This document shows positions 30,943-39,662 of a stretch of 47,963 nt of DNA, in pieces. Numbering within the stretch: the stretch's first letter is position 1; the number at the start of each line of letters is the position of its first letter. This stretch comes from an uncultured Muribaculaceae bacterium (GTDB lineage Bacteria > Bacteroidota > Bacteroidia > Bacteroidales > Muribaculaceae). The notes under the pieces were generated by a model, which saw only the letters and a list, made by a program, of their open reading frames with translations, had not been told where the DNA came from and ran no database searches. The position numbers were made by a program, and so were the translations under genes. The stretch is from positions 1 to 47,963 of the forward strand of contig CANQQE010000026.1 in the NCBI GenBank assembly GCA_947625935.1. The letters run 5' to 3'.

Positions 30943-33900
30943 ATGGCAGATTTCAAACCGAGTAAGAAAAGTACACGTGATTTTAATGGTGGTGTAAAAG
31001 TTGTAGACGGAGACGGAATAACTCCCGATTTTTTGAATAATGTTGTCGAAAGTCAATTGTTTACGCAAGGGTTAGCAGTAAATTCTCCCGATGTGAGTGA
31101 AATGGGCAATTCGGGCACACCCAACGTTGAAATAATCGAAACCGCTGACGGAAGTGCAAGATTCAAGTTCAAAAATTTGAAAGGAAAGGACGGACTAAAT
31201 GGTGAGGACGGGAAATCACCTATTCCATTTTTATCCCCAAGTTCAAACATTGTACCCACAGTGGCGCAAAGAGGACAGTTTTCCGTGGACGTTTCTCAAT
31301 CGGATATATATTATGTTGGCGGTCAATTTTTTTCAATTGTTAAGGGGAGCGAAGCTTTACTTGGAAGAAGTTGGTTATGTATCAATGAAATAACAGCCCA
31401 ACAAGAATCATTCCCATATACTCAAATAGATTATCAAATAAAGGGTGTAATTGAAATAACGGGACAAACGGGCGTTGGCATAACAGATGTGGAGATTAGT
31501 CCGGCAACGTCAAGTGACGACGGCATTACTTATGAATTGACTGTATCTTTGACTAACGGACAACAAGTATCCGCGGGTGATTTTCTTGTACCTATTACTG
31601 ATTTGTCTAATTATGTTGATAAAACAAGTAATCAAGAAATAAGCGGTGAAAAAAAGTTCACATCTTCCGTAAAAGTTGAGCGCACAAGTGGTACGGCAGA
31701 CTTAGGTTCAACCCGTTTAGAAATTACAGACAATGAAAGCGGTGGTAATAATGTTCGGTATAACGCAGGATCAATTGATTATACCGCGGGTGAATCACAC
31801 ACACATCTTGATTTCCCATTAGATAAAGTAGGCGCGCTTGTAGTTGATAGTGACTTGAAAAATTATGTAACTACTGATACCGCGCAAGAAATAACGGAGA
31901 AAAAAACTTTTAGCGGTGGAGCAGAAATTTCCGACCAAGACGGCACGTTGTCACTTTTGAGTAGTGGGTTTGTACGTACTTCCGACCAAGACGGCGAACC
32001 GCATTATATAGATTTGCCCGCTGAAAGTGGCGAATTAGCACTCAAAGAGAATGTAGTGAGTAAGAGTGGCGATGATACCATAACAGGTCATAAACGTTTT
32101 GAGGGCGGAGTCGAACTTGCGGGTGGTACTTCGGTTTACAATGGTCTTTCTGTTTCAGGCGGTTTTAAACTTGAAACTGCTGAAATTGAGTTCCCGAGCA
32201 GTGAAACTTTCTCACCCGAAGCTGTACAACTGCCCGGACATAGTGGTACGCTTGCATTAACAGAGGACATTCCCGATATAGAGCTAAGTGAAAGTGGTGA
32301 GGGAAATGCTGTAACAAAAGTTGAAGCTAACGGACACAAGATTACTGTCACTAAGGGTGAAAAGTTTGCGACATTAGACGACACAGGCAGAGTACCGAGT
32401 TCACAGTTGCCGAGCTATGTGGACGATGTTATGGAATTTGATACAAGAGAGACATTCCCCGAACAAGGTGAGGACGGGAAAATTTACATTGCAATTGACA
32501 CAAACTTGCAATATCGTTGGAGTGGCACAGGGTATGTCGAAATAAGCTCCTCTCTTGCATTAGGTGAGACGCCACAGACCGCATACGCAGGTGATAAGGG
32601 CAAGAAAAATGCGGACGATATAGCGGAGTTAAATCAACGCTTATACACCTATGAGTTACATTATGATTATACGGCTGGTGAAGTTGCTGATTTAATCGAA
32701 CGCATGGACGCGGTTGAAGAAAAAAACACAACACAAGACGAAGAACTTAATAAAAAGGTCAACTCCACAGGTGGTGAACTCAAAGACACGGTTGTCACAT
32801 TTAGTGATACCGAAGTTACCACTGACGCAAATGTTGCAAGTGGAGAAAAGACAAGCACACTTTGGGCGAAAGTCAAGCGGTGGTTCGAACGTTTGAAAAA
32901 GCTCGCTTTCAAAGACACTGTAGGTACAGCTGATATTGATAATAAAGCGGTTACAAGTGCAAAATTAGATGACAGTATAAACAGCGCGTTAAGTGCCGCA
33001 AATTCGGCGTTACAATCGAGCGATGTGTCTACATTGGGTAAGACAGGCAATTTAGCAGACGGCAATCAGGACGCCACTCACAGGCTCGTTACGGACGAGG
33101 ACAAGAAAAAGTGGAACGGCAAGCAAGACGCTTTGAACTTTGACGACATTCCCATTGCGGAGAGCGCAAACCCTGTAAAGTCGGGCGGTGTTAAAACCGA
33201 ACTCGACAAAAAGGCGAACGACGCAGACCTCGCGGAAATAGCAAAGTCGGGTAAACTCGCGGACGCGACAGACGACACAACACACCGCACCGTAACTGAC
33301 GCGGAAAAAGAAAAATGGGATGCAGGTGCTGAGTCCGCTGCTTCTGCCGTACAGCCCGAAGATTTGAGCGATTATGTGACTACAAATACAGATCAACGTA
33401 TAATAGGTCAAAAAACATTTGAACAAATTATAAAAACAGAGGGCTGTACAGCCGAAAATGATTATGGAACGACAACATTTGATGCCAATGGTTTACAACT
33501 CATTTTAACAAATGGGGGAGAGCAAACAAACTATGTTGCGGGACAAATAATATATATAAAAGGTGACAAAAATCTTTCGTTACTTTTTCCCGAACCTACT
33601 TCAAATGTTCAAACGGAACATATTGCTACTCTTTCAGATCTTTTAGACTTTATTTCAAGTACTAAAAAAGAAAAACAAACGATCGCAAGTGCTCTTACCG
33701 TCAATAATTCTGTAGAAATTATAACAGCTGCAGGATATAGAATAATGTTATATCAAGATCGACTGGGGGTAGGCACTACAAAAGGAAGTACTATATATAG
33801 TGGTAAATCTATAATCGTATCTGGTGATTATGTCGAAGAAGTTGGGGCAAGTACCCTTGACATGGTATTAAATTTCCCAATTGATGAGCAAACTTCGAGC

Positions 33901-34107
33901 ACACCACAATTGACTTTGGCGACACGTGAATGGGTAAACGAACATGCTGGGGGTGGTGAAACGGCATTACCCGACCCGACAGGACATGACGGAAAGATAT
34001 TGGGTGTTGTGGAAGGGCAGTATGCTCTTATAGATAGGACATCATTAGTCACAGTCACAGAGACAGAAAACGAAGCGAATGGAATAACATATACGATAGA
34101 AATTTAG
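30943..34107 (+). CDS. Large tail fibre protein
   Basis: 1054 aa. Repeated fibre motifs of the form NYVxxxTxQxIxGxKxF occur near residues 222, 306 and 809, separated by beta-rich Gly/Thr/Ser segments. A collagen-like GKDGLNGEDGKSP lies at ~85-97, and 'SGKLADATDDTTHRTVTDAEKEKWDAG' type trimeric fibre units (two related copies around 705 and 765). This is the architecture of receptor-binding fibres. The extensive internal repetition allows recombination-driven host-range change. Confidence 0.85.
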   Translation: MADFKPSKKSTRDFNGGVKVVDGDGITPDFLNNVVESQLFTQGLAVNSPDVSEMGNSGTPNVEIIETADGSARFKFKNLKGKDGLNGEDGKSPIPFLSPSSNIVPTVAQRGQFSVDVSQSDIYYVGGQFFSIVKGSEALLGRSWLCINEITAQQESFPYTQIDYQIKGVIEITGQTGVGITDVEISPATSSDDGITYELTVSLTNGQQVSAGDFLVPITDLSNYVDKTSNQEISGEKKFTSSVKVERTSGTADLGSTRLEITDNESGGNNVRYNAGSIDYTAGESHTHLDFPLDKVGALVVDSDLKNYVTTDTAQEITEKKTFSGGAEISDQDGTLSLLSSGFVRTSDQDGEPHYIDLPAESGELALKENVVSKSGDDTITGHKRFEGGVELAGGTSVYNGLSVSGGFKLETAEIEFPSSETFSPEAVQLPGHSGTLALTEDIPDIELSESGEGNAVTKVEANGHKITVTKGEKFATLDDTGRVPSSQLPSYVDDVMEFDTRETFPEQGEDGKIYIAIDTNLQYRWSGTGYVEISSSLALGETPQTAYAGDKGKKNADDIAELNQRLYTYELHYDYTAGEVADLIERMDAVEEKNTTQDEELNKKVNSTGGELKDTVVTFSDTEVTTDANVASGEKTSTLWAKVKRWFERLKKLAFKDTVGTADIDNKAVTSAKLDDSINSALSAANSALQSSDVSTLGKTGNLADGNQDATHRLVTDEDKKKWNGKQDALNFDDIPIAESANPVKSGGVKTELDKKANDADLAEIAKSGKLADATDDTTHRTVTDAEKEKWDAGAESAASAVQPEDLSDYVTTNTDQRIIGQKTFEQIIKTEGCTAENDYGTTTFDANGLQLILTNGGEQTNYVAGQIIYIKGDKNLSLLFPEPTSNVQTEHIATLSDLLDFISSTKKEKQTIASALTVNNSVEIITAAGYRIMLYQDRLGVGTTKGSTIYSGKSIIVSGDYVEEVGASTLDMVLNFPIDEQTSSTPQLTLATREWVNEHAGGGETALPDPTGHDGKILGVVEGQYALIDRTSLVTVTETENEANGITYTIEI

Positions 34108-34119
34108 TTGGAGGGCGTT

Positions 34120-35265
34120 ATGGCTAAAAAGGGCGATATAGTAAAAATATCTGAAACTATTACGGCAAAAAAAAGAGGTACTTTGACTTTAATAAACGGC
34201 GTAAAATTCAGGATTACTGGTACATATCAAAGTAATAGTGCAGATACGATTTATAACAAATTAACTATTCGTGTTTCCGCGGGTGGTGGCGGCGGTAATT
34301 TGCCCATTGAGGATAACGAATATTCTGCTGAGGATTATGATATATTGGCATACGCTAATGATGTTTCACCGATAACAGAAGAAACGCCTAAAACAATAAC
34401 ATATACAATTCAGAAATTGAATGGAACAGTCACGATGACAATCGGGGACATTATATTGGAAGAGGACGGCGATGTTGAATCCACTTTACAAAGTCCATTA
34501 GATTCCACGTATTTGGAATATACATACGAAATAAAGCCCGGAAAAGCCATAAACAAGGTTGTATTCAATGGTGAAACGCTGATAGACTTGACAAGTGATA
34601 CCGCAACCGCAGCAGATGTCGCAGAGGGCAAAACATTCCACAATGCCGCAGGTGTACAGGAAGTTGGGACAAGTGCACAGTCAGGTGGGGGTGGCGGCTT
34701 ACCGCAAATTCTTTGGGCTACGTTGGGTTTAATCAAATATAATATAACCAATATAAGTTCTTACGCGATTAGGTACAAATTGACTGTTGCCATAGCAAAT
34801 GCAAGTCAACTGCCCGATAACGCGTTTGTACGATTTCGCAGATTAGTACGTAACAAACGAGTTATCAATGATGAGCGCAAAACCTACAAGCCACGATTAA
34901 AAGGAACTTTTGACGTTTTTTCTTTGTCTCAAGCAATTGACGTAAGCCCATTAGATTCCGCGTCAGATACAGTAAGATATACTTTTGATATTGACTTGAA
35001 CGAGGGTAATGATGAACGCGAATTATGGGGAATGACAAGTATGCGCCCCTATGTGCCCGTAACAGGCTTAGATAGTGGTTATACAGACAGATATCTATCT
35101 ATTGGTATGAAACAAAAACAAACAATATTGTCTTTGGGATATCCGTATGACTACAATGATAATAGCAATATATATATATCAAATATTGTGCTTACTTGCT
35201 TTGGTGCTTATGAAACAACAGACGCGGTTTTGGGTAATATAAAATATATAATGTATCATAGTTAA
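34120..35265 (+). CDS. Second tail fibre/adhesin protein
   Basis: 381 aa from ATG 34120 (GGAGGG 5-10 nt upstream); an upstream TTG at 34108 is disfavoured. Contains the phage-fibre segment 'VAEGKTFHNAAGVQEVGT' (around 168-185), two Gly-rich hinges (SAGGGGGN and SGGGGGLP), and a C-terminal beta domain. Probably an accessory fibre or tip protein that follows the large fibre. Confidence 0.75.
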   Translation: MAKKGDIVKISETITAKKRGTLTLINGVKFRITGTYQSNSADTIYNKLTIRVSAGGGGGNLPIEDNEYSAEDYDILAYANDVSPITEETPKTITYTIQKLNGTVTMTIGDIILEEDGDVESTLQSPLDSTYLEYTYEIKPGKAINKVVFNGETLIDLTSDTATAADVAEGKTFHNAAGVQEVGTSAQSGGGGGLPQILWATLGLIKYNITNISSYAIRYKLTVAIANASQLPDNAFVRFRRLVRNKRVINDERKTYKPRLKGTFDVFSLSQAIDVSPLDSASDTVRYTFDIDLNEGNDERELWGMTSMRPYVPVTGLDSGYTDRYLSIGMKQKQTILSLGYPYDYNDNSNIYISNIVLTCFGAYETTDAVLGNIKYIMYHS

Positions 35266-35269
35266 GGTA

Positions 35270-35298
35270 TTGACAATCACAAAGATATATAATATAAT
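35270..35298 (+). promoter_or_regulatory. Perfect consensus promoter of the structured leader
   Basis: TTGACA (35270-35275), exactly 17 nt, TATAAT (35293-35298). Start near 35305, so the GC-rich structured segment is the 5' end of the transcript. Confidence 0.88.
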
Positions 35299-35304
35299 AA
35301 TGGT

Positions 35305-35408
35305 GTTTTGGGGGTGGTTTGCTGGATTTAGGGCGCCCTCGGGCGCGCTGGCTGGATTTTTCGCAGATTCGTCTGCGATTGCAGGATTTCTCCTCCCCCT
35401 CTTTTTTT
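35305..35408 (+). ncRNA. Structured leader RNA with two tetraloop hairpins and a 30-nt repeat
   Basis: Outer helix GGGGG-U-GG (35310-35317) with CC-U-CCCCC (35392-35399). Inner hairpin GCGCC-CUCG-GGCGC (35333-35346). Inner hairpin UCGCAGA-UUCG-UCUGCGA (35361-35378). Then seven T (35402-35408). GCTGGATTT recurs at exactly 30-nt intervals (35321, 35351, and GCAGGATTT at 35381), one before each element. Much richer in GC than its surroundings. It may act as attenuator, regulatory RNA or terminator ahead of the 35440 gene. Confidence 0.7.
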
Positions 35409-35439
35409 GATAAAAACCTTATAAAGGAGAATATAGATT

Positions 35440-36135
35440 GTGCCAAAAAAAATTATAGACGGTATTCTGTACGGGAATGAACATTGTTCAATTTCGCTGC
35501 CGACGTGGATAGTTCAAGATAAAATTACATCGTCGAACGTTTATGCCCATAGTGACAAATATTATGACCTTGTGAATCCAGTTGACGGACAAGCTATTTT
35601 TTTGCGCTTAGACGGCGGTGCAGATTTTACAGGGGAAGTTAATCTCACTTTAGAAAGTTCTTTTGGTGAGCCAGCTACTGAAGGTTTTTTTATTCGAAAC
35701 GTAACGGATTGGCACTATGACGCGGGCACTCACTTATTGCTGATATTCGATGGGAGCCGTCTCTATTGGCATTTGGTAGAACAATCGTCAGGCGGCGGTT
35801 CCTCTGCTACGAAACTATATAGGCACGATTACAACCTATATCTAACAGAGCATCAAGCTAACCTCTTTTTTAGTTTGTATTTGCCAACAGGAGATCCATC
35901 TACAGTAGATGATTTACTACAAATGTACTTACCAATATACAGACAACAAGAAACGCCGATTATGCAACCTGTAATCTCGAGTAATTCATATATTCTTGGT
36001 ATTGCTGTATTGGACAGAGACGGACAACTTATGGTGATATTTGCGAGGGGTGATGCTCCCGGCGATATAATATCAAGCAGCGCATTACTTAAAGAAATTC
36101 AGTTAGTAAATGAATTTATACAAGAAGTAAGGTAA
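35440..36135 (+). CDS. Hypothetical tail-fibre-adjacent protein
   Basis: 231 aa from GTG 35440 (AAAGGAG 11 nt upstream). Beta-rich N-terminal half ('DGQAIFLRLDGGADFTGEVNLTLE'), a short SGGGSS hinge near 116-121, then a helical/beta C-terminal half. Composition suggests an extracellular or virion protein. The order implies a fibre accessory. No family is recognised. Confidence 0.62.
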   Translation: MPKKIIDGILYGNEHCSISLPTWIVQDKITSSNVYAHSDKYYDLVNPVDGQAIFLRLDGGADFTGEVNLTLESSFGEPATEGFFIRNVTDWHYDAGTHLLLIFDGSRLYWHLVEQSSGGGSSATKLYRHDYNLYLTEHQANLFFSLYLPTGDPSTVDDLLQMYLPIYRQQETPIMQPVISSNSYILGIAVLDRDGQLMVIFARGDAPGDIISSSALLKEIQLVNEFIQEVR

Positions 36136-36148
36136 CATTATAATTAAA

Positions 36149-36163
36149 ATGGCATAATGCCAT
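36149..36163. promoter_or_regulatory. ATGGCAT-A-ATGCCAT palindrome
   Basis: Perfect 7-bp inverted repeat around one base, between the 35440 gene and the next promoter. Possible operator. Confidence 0.45.
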
Positions 36164-36198
36164 TATTCACAGAAATATTGCAGTAATTTGTTTATAAA

Positions 36199-36221
36199 AG
36201 GGGCGGGATCTTCTCGTCCCT
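36199..36221 (+). terminator. Hairpin with weak terminator character
   Basis: AGGGGCGGGA (36199-36208) pairs with TCTCGTCCCT (36212-36221), 10 bp with two wobbles and a 3-nt loop. The following tail (ATAAATATTTTAAT) is T-rich only after several bases, so termination would be partial. Confidence 0.5.
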
Positions 36222-36261
36222 ATAAATATTTTAATACCAACATTAAATTTTGCTAAAAGTA

Positions 36262-36289
36262 TTGACAAAAAAGAAATATTATGTATAAT
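36262..36289 (+). promoter_or_regulatory. Promoter before the lysis/membrane cluster
   Basis: TTGACA (36262-36267), 16 nt, TATAAT (36284-36289). It precedes the 36358 gene by about 70 nt of AT-rich leader. Confidence 0.8.
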
Positions 36290-36357
36290 TAAATTGATAG
36301 AATATATGATATTATTATCGGTATATCTATTTAAGTAATTATTTATGAGGTGTATTT

Positions 36358-36714
36358 ATGGGTACGACCGAAATAATTGCATTGATTGTGTCTTTAATAT
36401 CGGGCTTTGTTGGTATAACTACACTTGTGACATTTTGTACTAACAGGAAACGCGCACAACAAGATGCAGGAGCAAAAGAAGCCATATGGAAAACAAGTTT
36501 GGAAACAATCGAAAGACAAAACGAAAACTTGTTAAATGGCAACAAGAACATTGAAAACAAAATAAATGAGCAAAATATTCGAATATCGCGATTAGAGCAA
36601 ACTATCGATAATTCGCAATTAACTACGATACCTCTAAAAATTGCAAAGCTCGAAGCGACTATGCAATCTACGCAAAAACGATTTGAAGATTTGAGGAAAA
36701 GTGAAAGGAGATAA
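36358..36714 (+). CDS. Membrane-anchored coiled-coil protein (holin-associated?)
   Basis: 118 aa with GAGGTG upstream. One N-terminal transmembrane segment (about residues 5-28) followed by a long coiled coil ('LETIERQNENLLNGNKNIENK' onward). This topology suits a phage membrane accessory such as a hemolysin/XhlA-like or holin partner. It directly precedes the holin-like gene. Confidence 0.62.
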   Translation: MGTTEIIALIVSLISGFVGITTLVTFCTNRKRAQQDAGAKEAIWKTSLETIERQNENLLNGNKNIENKINEQNIRISRLEQTIDNSQLTTIPLKIAKLEATMQSTQKRFEDLRKSERR

Positions 36715-36720
36715 GAGGTT

Positions 36721-37797
36721 ATGCTAACGGCATTATTATCGTCGGAATGGATTACTACTACTCAACAAGTCATTGCCTTGATTACAGGTTTGGGTGGACT
36801 TATAGTTACTGCTATTAGTACGTTCTTTGCAATTAAGAATTGGGTTAAAGCTCTAAAAGGGAAGAAAGCCTCCGAAATTTGGGCGATGATAATGGAGTTC
36901 GCCGACGCAGCAATGAAAGAGGCGGAAAAAAGCGACTTGTCGGGTGCAGACAAAAAACAGACAGTTATTAACGCCGTAAAAGCCGCTTGTAAATCTGCTG
37001 GGCTAAACATCGACGCTTTTCTCGACCAACTAAGTGCATACATAGACCAAACAATATCCTTTGTCAATGATATGAAAAAAAAGGGGCACGACTGTGAGGG
37101 CACGTGGGAAGTAACGCAAGAACCTACTTGTACGACAGACGGCAAAAAGCAAATGAAATGCACGATCTGCGGTGTGGTTAGTTCGGAAACAATCCCTGCA
37201 AAAGGACATACCCTTGCATATCGTGACGGAGTAGAGCCTACTTGCACAGAACCGGGAAAAACAAAAGAAACGTATTGCAAAGAGTGCGGTGAAATACTGA
37301 CTGCTTCCGAACCGATACCTGCACGCGGACATAATTATTTGTACATTCCCGAAAGAGAAACGACTTGTGAATATCCGGGTGAAAAATCTCACTATATATG
37401 CGAAGTTTGCAAGGCTGATTTTGCAGATACGGACGAAAAAGAACCCATAGAAGAAGCGCAACTTGAAATTCCGAAGAAAGAGCATACAAAGGTGCTTGTG
37501 CCGGGATATGACGCGGACTGCGAAAAAGACGGACTGACTGACGGATATAGATGTGAAGTCTGTGGTGTTACTTTGGAAGAGCAAAAGCGTATACCGCGCT
37601 ATCACGTTTTCAAGGGTAAAAAATACGCACACGAAACGGGACTTGAAATTTACGAAGATCGCGAAGATTTTACTCATCTCGGACAGTGGGATTATAGCAA
37701 GCAAACGCAAGACGACATCGGTGAAGCTGTGTTTAATTGTGAAAAATGCGGCAAACTAATTCTTATAAAAATACACGGAGTAAATAAAAATGAATAG
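36721..37797 (+). CDS. LL-H-type holin domain fused to a four-unit Cys repeat domain
   Basis: 358 aa. Residues 14-38 form a transmembrane helix and 45-118 resemble the cytoplasmic part of LL-H-family holins ('ALKGKKASEIWAMIMEFADAAM', 'AVKAACKSAGLN'). Residues ~122-295 hold four ~40-residue units of the pattern GH..PTC..G.....CxxCG...IPA (Cys pairs at 147/150, 186/189, 227/230, 278/281), then CEKC at 340-343. Such repeats occur in clostridial surface proteins and may bind zinc. A holin of normal size would be ~120-150 aa; the long Cys-rich extension is odd. Which side of the membrane it faces is unknown. Confidence 0.68.
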   Translation: MLTALLSSEWITTTQQVIALITGLGGLIVTAISTFFAIKNWVKALKGKKASEIWAMIMEFADAAMKEAEKSDLSGADKKQTVINAVKAACKSAGLNIDAFLDQLSAYIDQTISFVNDMKKKGHDCEGTWEVTQEPTCTTDGKKQMKCTICGVVSSETIPAKGHTLAYRDGVEPTCTEPGKTKETYCKECGEILTASEPIPARGHNYLYIPERETTCEYPGEKSHYICEVCKADFADTDEKEPIEEAQLEIPKKEHTKVLVPGYDADCEKDGLTDGYRCEVCGVTLEEQKRIPRYHVFKGKKYAHETGLEIYEDREDFTHLGQWDYSKQTQDDIGEAVFNCEKCGKLILIKIHGVNKNE

Positions 37798-38206
37798 TAA
37801 ATTAAAGATAGCATTATTTTGGTTACTTTCTTGTACTTGGGGAATTATAATGACGCTTATCGGTGCGATTGCAGCATTGGCACTGATTATTACAAAACAT
37901 AAGCCGAAAATCTTTCACGGATTGGTTTATTTTGAAGTAGGATATAATTGGGGCGGTGTAAACTTAGGTGCTTTCTTTATCGTAAGCAACGGACAACCTC
38001 TCCAAACGAAACAGCACGAGGCCGGACACGGATTGCAGAATATTATGCTCGGTATATTTATGCCGATTATTGGTATAATGTCTGCGACCAGATATTGGTA
38101 TCGTGAATGGAAAATCAATCACGGAAAAGGTTCGGAACTTCGTCCATATGACGCTGCGTGGTATGAGGGTTGGGCGACAAAATTAGGCAAAAAATATTTC
38201 GCTTAG
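37790..38206 (+). CDS. Membrane protein with HExxH motif
   Basis: 138 aa, overlapping the holin-like gene by 8 nt. An N-terminal transmembrane segment (about 7-35), then KQHEAGHGLQN with H76-E77-x-x-H80, a second hydrophobic segment (86-100), and 'DAAWYEGWATKLG' whose E126 could be a third zinc ligand. It looks like a small membrane-anchored zincin family seen in gut bacteria and phages. Since no ordinary endolysin was found nearby, a lysis-related peptidase role is conceivable but unproven. Confidence 0.62.
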   Translation: MNSKLKIALFWLLSCTWGIIMTLIGAIAALALIITKHKPKIFHGLVYFEVGYNWGGVNLGAFFIVSNGQPLQTKQHEAGHGLQNIMLGIFMPIIGIMSATRYWYREWKINHGKGSELRPYDAAWYEGWATKLGKKYFA

Positions 38207-38210
38207 GTTA

Positions 38211-38237
38211 TTGACAATTAAAAAACAATGGTATAAA
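38211..38237 (+). promoter_or_regulatory. Candidate promoter before the 434-aa membrane gene
   Basis: TTGACA (38211-38216), 15 nt, TATAAA (38232-38237). The spacing is short, so activity is uncertain. Confidence 0.5.
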
Positions 38238-38274
38238 CTAAAAACATAAACTACGGAGCGGTGAATAAGGCAAA

Positions 38275-39579
38275 ATGAATAGAAAAGTCCTGCGGACTAT
38301 GTTGACGTTATGCGTAATTTATCTGTGTGCATTTTATGTATTAAAGTTTTTCATTCCCGATCAATTAGTATTATCGATTGAAAATGAAAGACTGATACTA
38401 ATAGGGAATTACATTGACAGTCACTTGTGGGTGAAATACTTATTTGGCACCTTAACATCATTCGTTATATATTGGCTTTATCTGTGCGCAGTATGTAAGC
38501 GTTGGTATCTTAACATTGTACAAAGCATTATTGTTTTAATAATAATCGGGCTAAGCAACGTTTTTTCACAAATTGACGCAAATTTATACTCCGCATTGAG
38601 TTACACCTCATTTATCATTTTGCCCTTATTATTCGGTGCAAAGTTAAAAGAAGTGGCGATTGTTTATACCGTACATATTTTTAGCCAAACTTTAACACTT
38701 TCTATAAGAAATTTGCCAATATATATGACAAATATCAACGTCTTAACAATCTTCATCGTTGGTATTGAAAGTTATATATGGCTAATTTTATTTTATATCT
38801 ATTATAATTATAAGGAGAAAAGATTATGGGATGGATGTTCCCGCCTGTCTACGGAAAAGGAACAGGCAGAATTAAAAGAAACATCGAAAGAATCGACAGA
38901 AAAATCGTCAAACTCTACGCAAAGATTGACCTTTTGCGAGAGGATAAGACTTTTTATCAAGAGAAACTTCGCGCGGCAAACAATCAAGAAACGTCTGCAT
39001 AAATTAAAGTTAGTAATACTTGACTTTATAGTTGGCGAACTGTGGATATATGCTATTATAATTGGAGCAATATCCCTTGTTTCTTGGCTATTTAATCGTT
39101 GGGTACAGGGCTTGATGTTATGTATAGCACACATAGCGATACGTAGAGTTTTTGACAAGCAATACCATTGCAATACTACTGCCGGGTGCTTGTCATTAAC
39201 TTTAGGTATTATTTGGTTTTCTATACCAATTACACTGCCTATTGTAACAAGTTTATTGTCAAGTATTCCGATAGCTTTTCTTATTTGCTTTTTTGGCTTT
39301 GTGGCGCAAGATCGCGTTGACCTGATTGTAGCTGTGAAGAAGTTGCAAAATCATGTCAATGAACTTATGCAAAAACTATCGCATAAGGACATTTACGCAA
39401 TGACGGAGCAAGAACTCTATGAGCATTGCCGTAATTGTGGATTGAGTGAAGAAGATTGTCAAATTGCAAAGTTAGTAGTAATTGATCGTCTAAAAGGTCA
39501 AGAATTGTACAGGGCAATGGGTTATAGCGAAAGAAACAGTAAGAGAAAGAGGAAATACATTTTAGAGACAATAAAATAG
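38275..39579 (+). CDS. Polytopic membrane fusion: N-terminal 6-TM domain, AgrB-like domain, C-terminal sigma4-like HTH
   Basis: 434 aa. Residues 1-178: about six predicted transmembrane helices. Residues 180-245: a Lys/Glu/Ser-rich linker. Residues 246-350: a second set of helices containing RRVFDKQYHCNTTAGCLSLT, in which H298 and C305 are seven residues apart, the same spacing as the catalytic His/Cys of the AgrB peptidase family. Residues 370-434: MTEQELYEHCRNCGLSEEDC then LKGQELYRAMGYSERNSKRKRK, a region-4-like helix-turn-helix, presumably cytoplasmic. I infer a membrane-bound sensor or peptide-processing protein with its own DNA-binding tail. Alternatives: a structural membrane protein without enzymatic activity. 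It is followed by a strong terminator. Confidence 0.6.
   Translation: MNRKVLRTMLTLCVIYLCAFYVLKFFIPDQLVLSIENERLILIGNYIDSHLWVKYLFGTLTSFVIYWLYLCAVCKRWYLNIVQSIIVLIIIGLSNVFSQIDANLYSALSYTSFIILPLLFGAKLKEVAIVYTVHIFSQTLTLSIRNLPIYMTNINVLTIFIVGIESYIWLILFYIYYNYKEKRLWDGCSRLSTEKEQAELKETSKESTEKSSNSTQRLTFCERIRLFIKRNFARQTIKKRLHKLKLVILDFIVGELWIYAIIIGAISLVSWLFNRWVQGLMLCIAHIAIRRVFDKQYHCNTTAGCLSLTLGIIWFSIPITLPIVTSLLSSIPIAFLICFFGFVAQDRVDLIVAVKKLQNHVNELMQKLSHKDIYAMTEQELYEHCRNCGLSEEDCQIAKLVVIDRLKGQELYRAMGYSERNSKRKRKYILETIK
38826..39002 (+). CDS. Nested 58-aa ORF inside the linker of the membrane fusion
   Basis: In a different frame from the surrounding gene: AAGGAG lies 8 nt before ATG 38826, and the product (MGWMFPPVYGKGTG, then a basic coiled coil, ending NNQETSA) looks like a normal protein, while the host frame here is a low-complexity K/E/S linker. 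It may be a genuine overlapping gene (a small peptide next to an AgrB-like domain would be of interest) or chance. Confidence 0.42.
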   Translation: MGWMFPPVYGKGTGRIKRNIERIDRKIVKLYAKIDLLREDKTFYQEKLRAANNQETSA

Positions 39580-39597
39580 TGAATATGGCACGTTTTT

Positions 39598-39630
39598 GGC
39601 ACTTGCAGTATCTTGCAAGTGTCTTTTTTT
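39598..39630 (+). terminator. Strong intrinsic terminator
   Basis: GGCACTTGCA (39598-39607) pairs with TGCAAGTGTC (39614-39623), 10 bp with one wobble, followed by seven T. Confidence 0.9.
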
Positions 39631-39662
39631 GTTGCTAAAATACAGCCAAAAGGAGACAAAAT

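Noticed and set aside
30943-35265. Diversity-generating retroelement acting on the fibre genes
   Set aside because: No reverse transcriptase and no template/variable repeat pair was seen near the fibres.
37030-37710. 226-aa antisense ORF
   Set aside because: Antisense shadow of the repetitive Cys domain of the holin-like fusion; the regular repeat keeps the opposite frame open.
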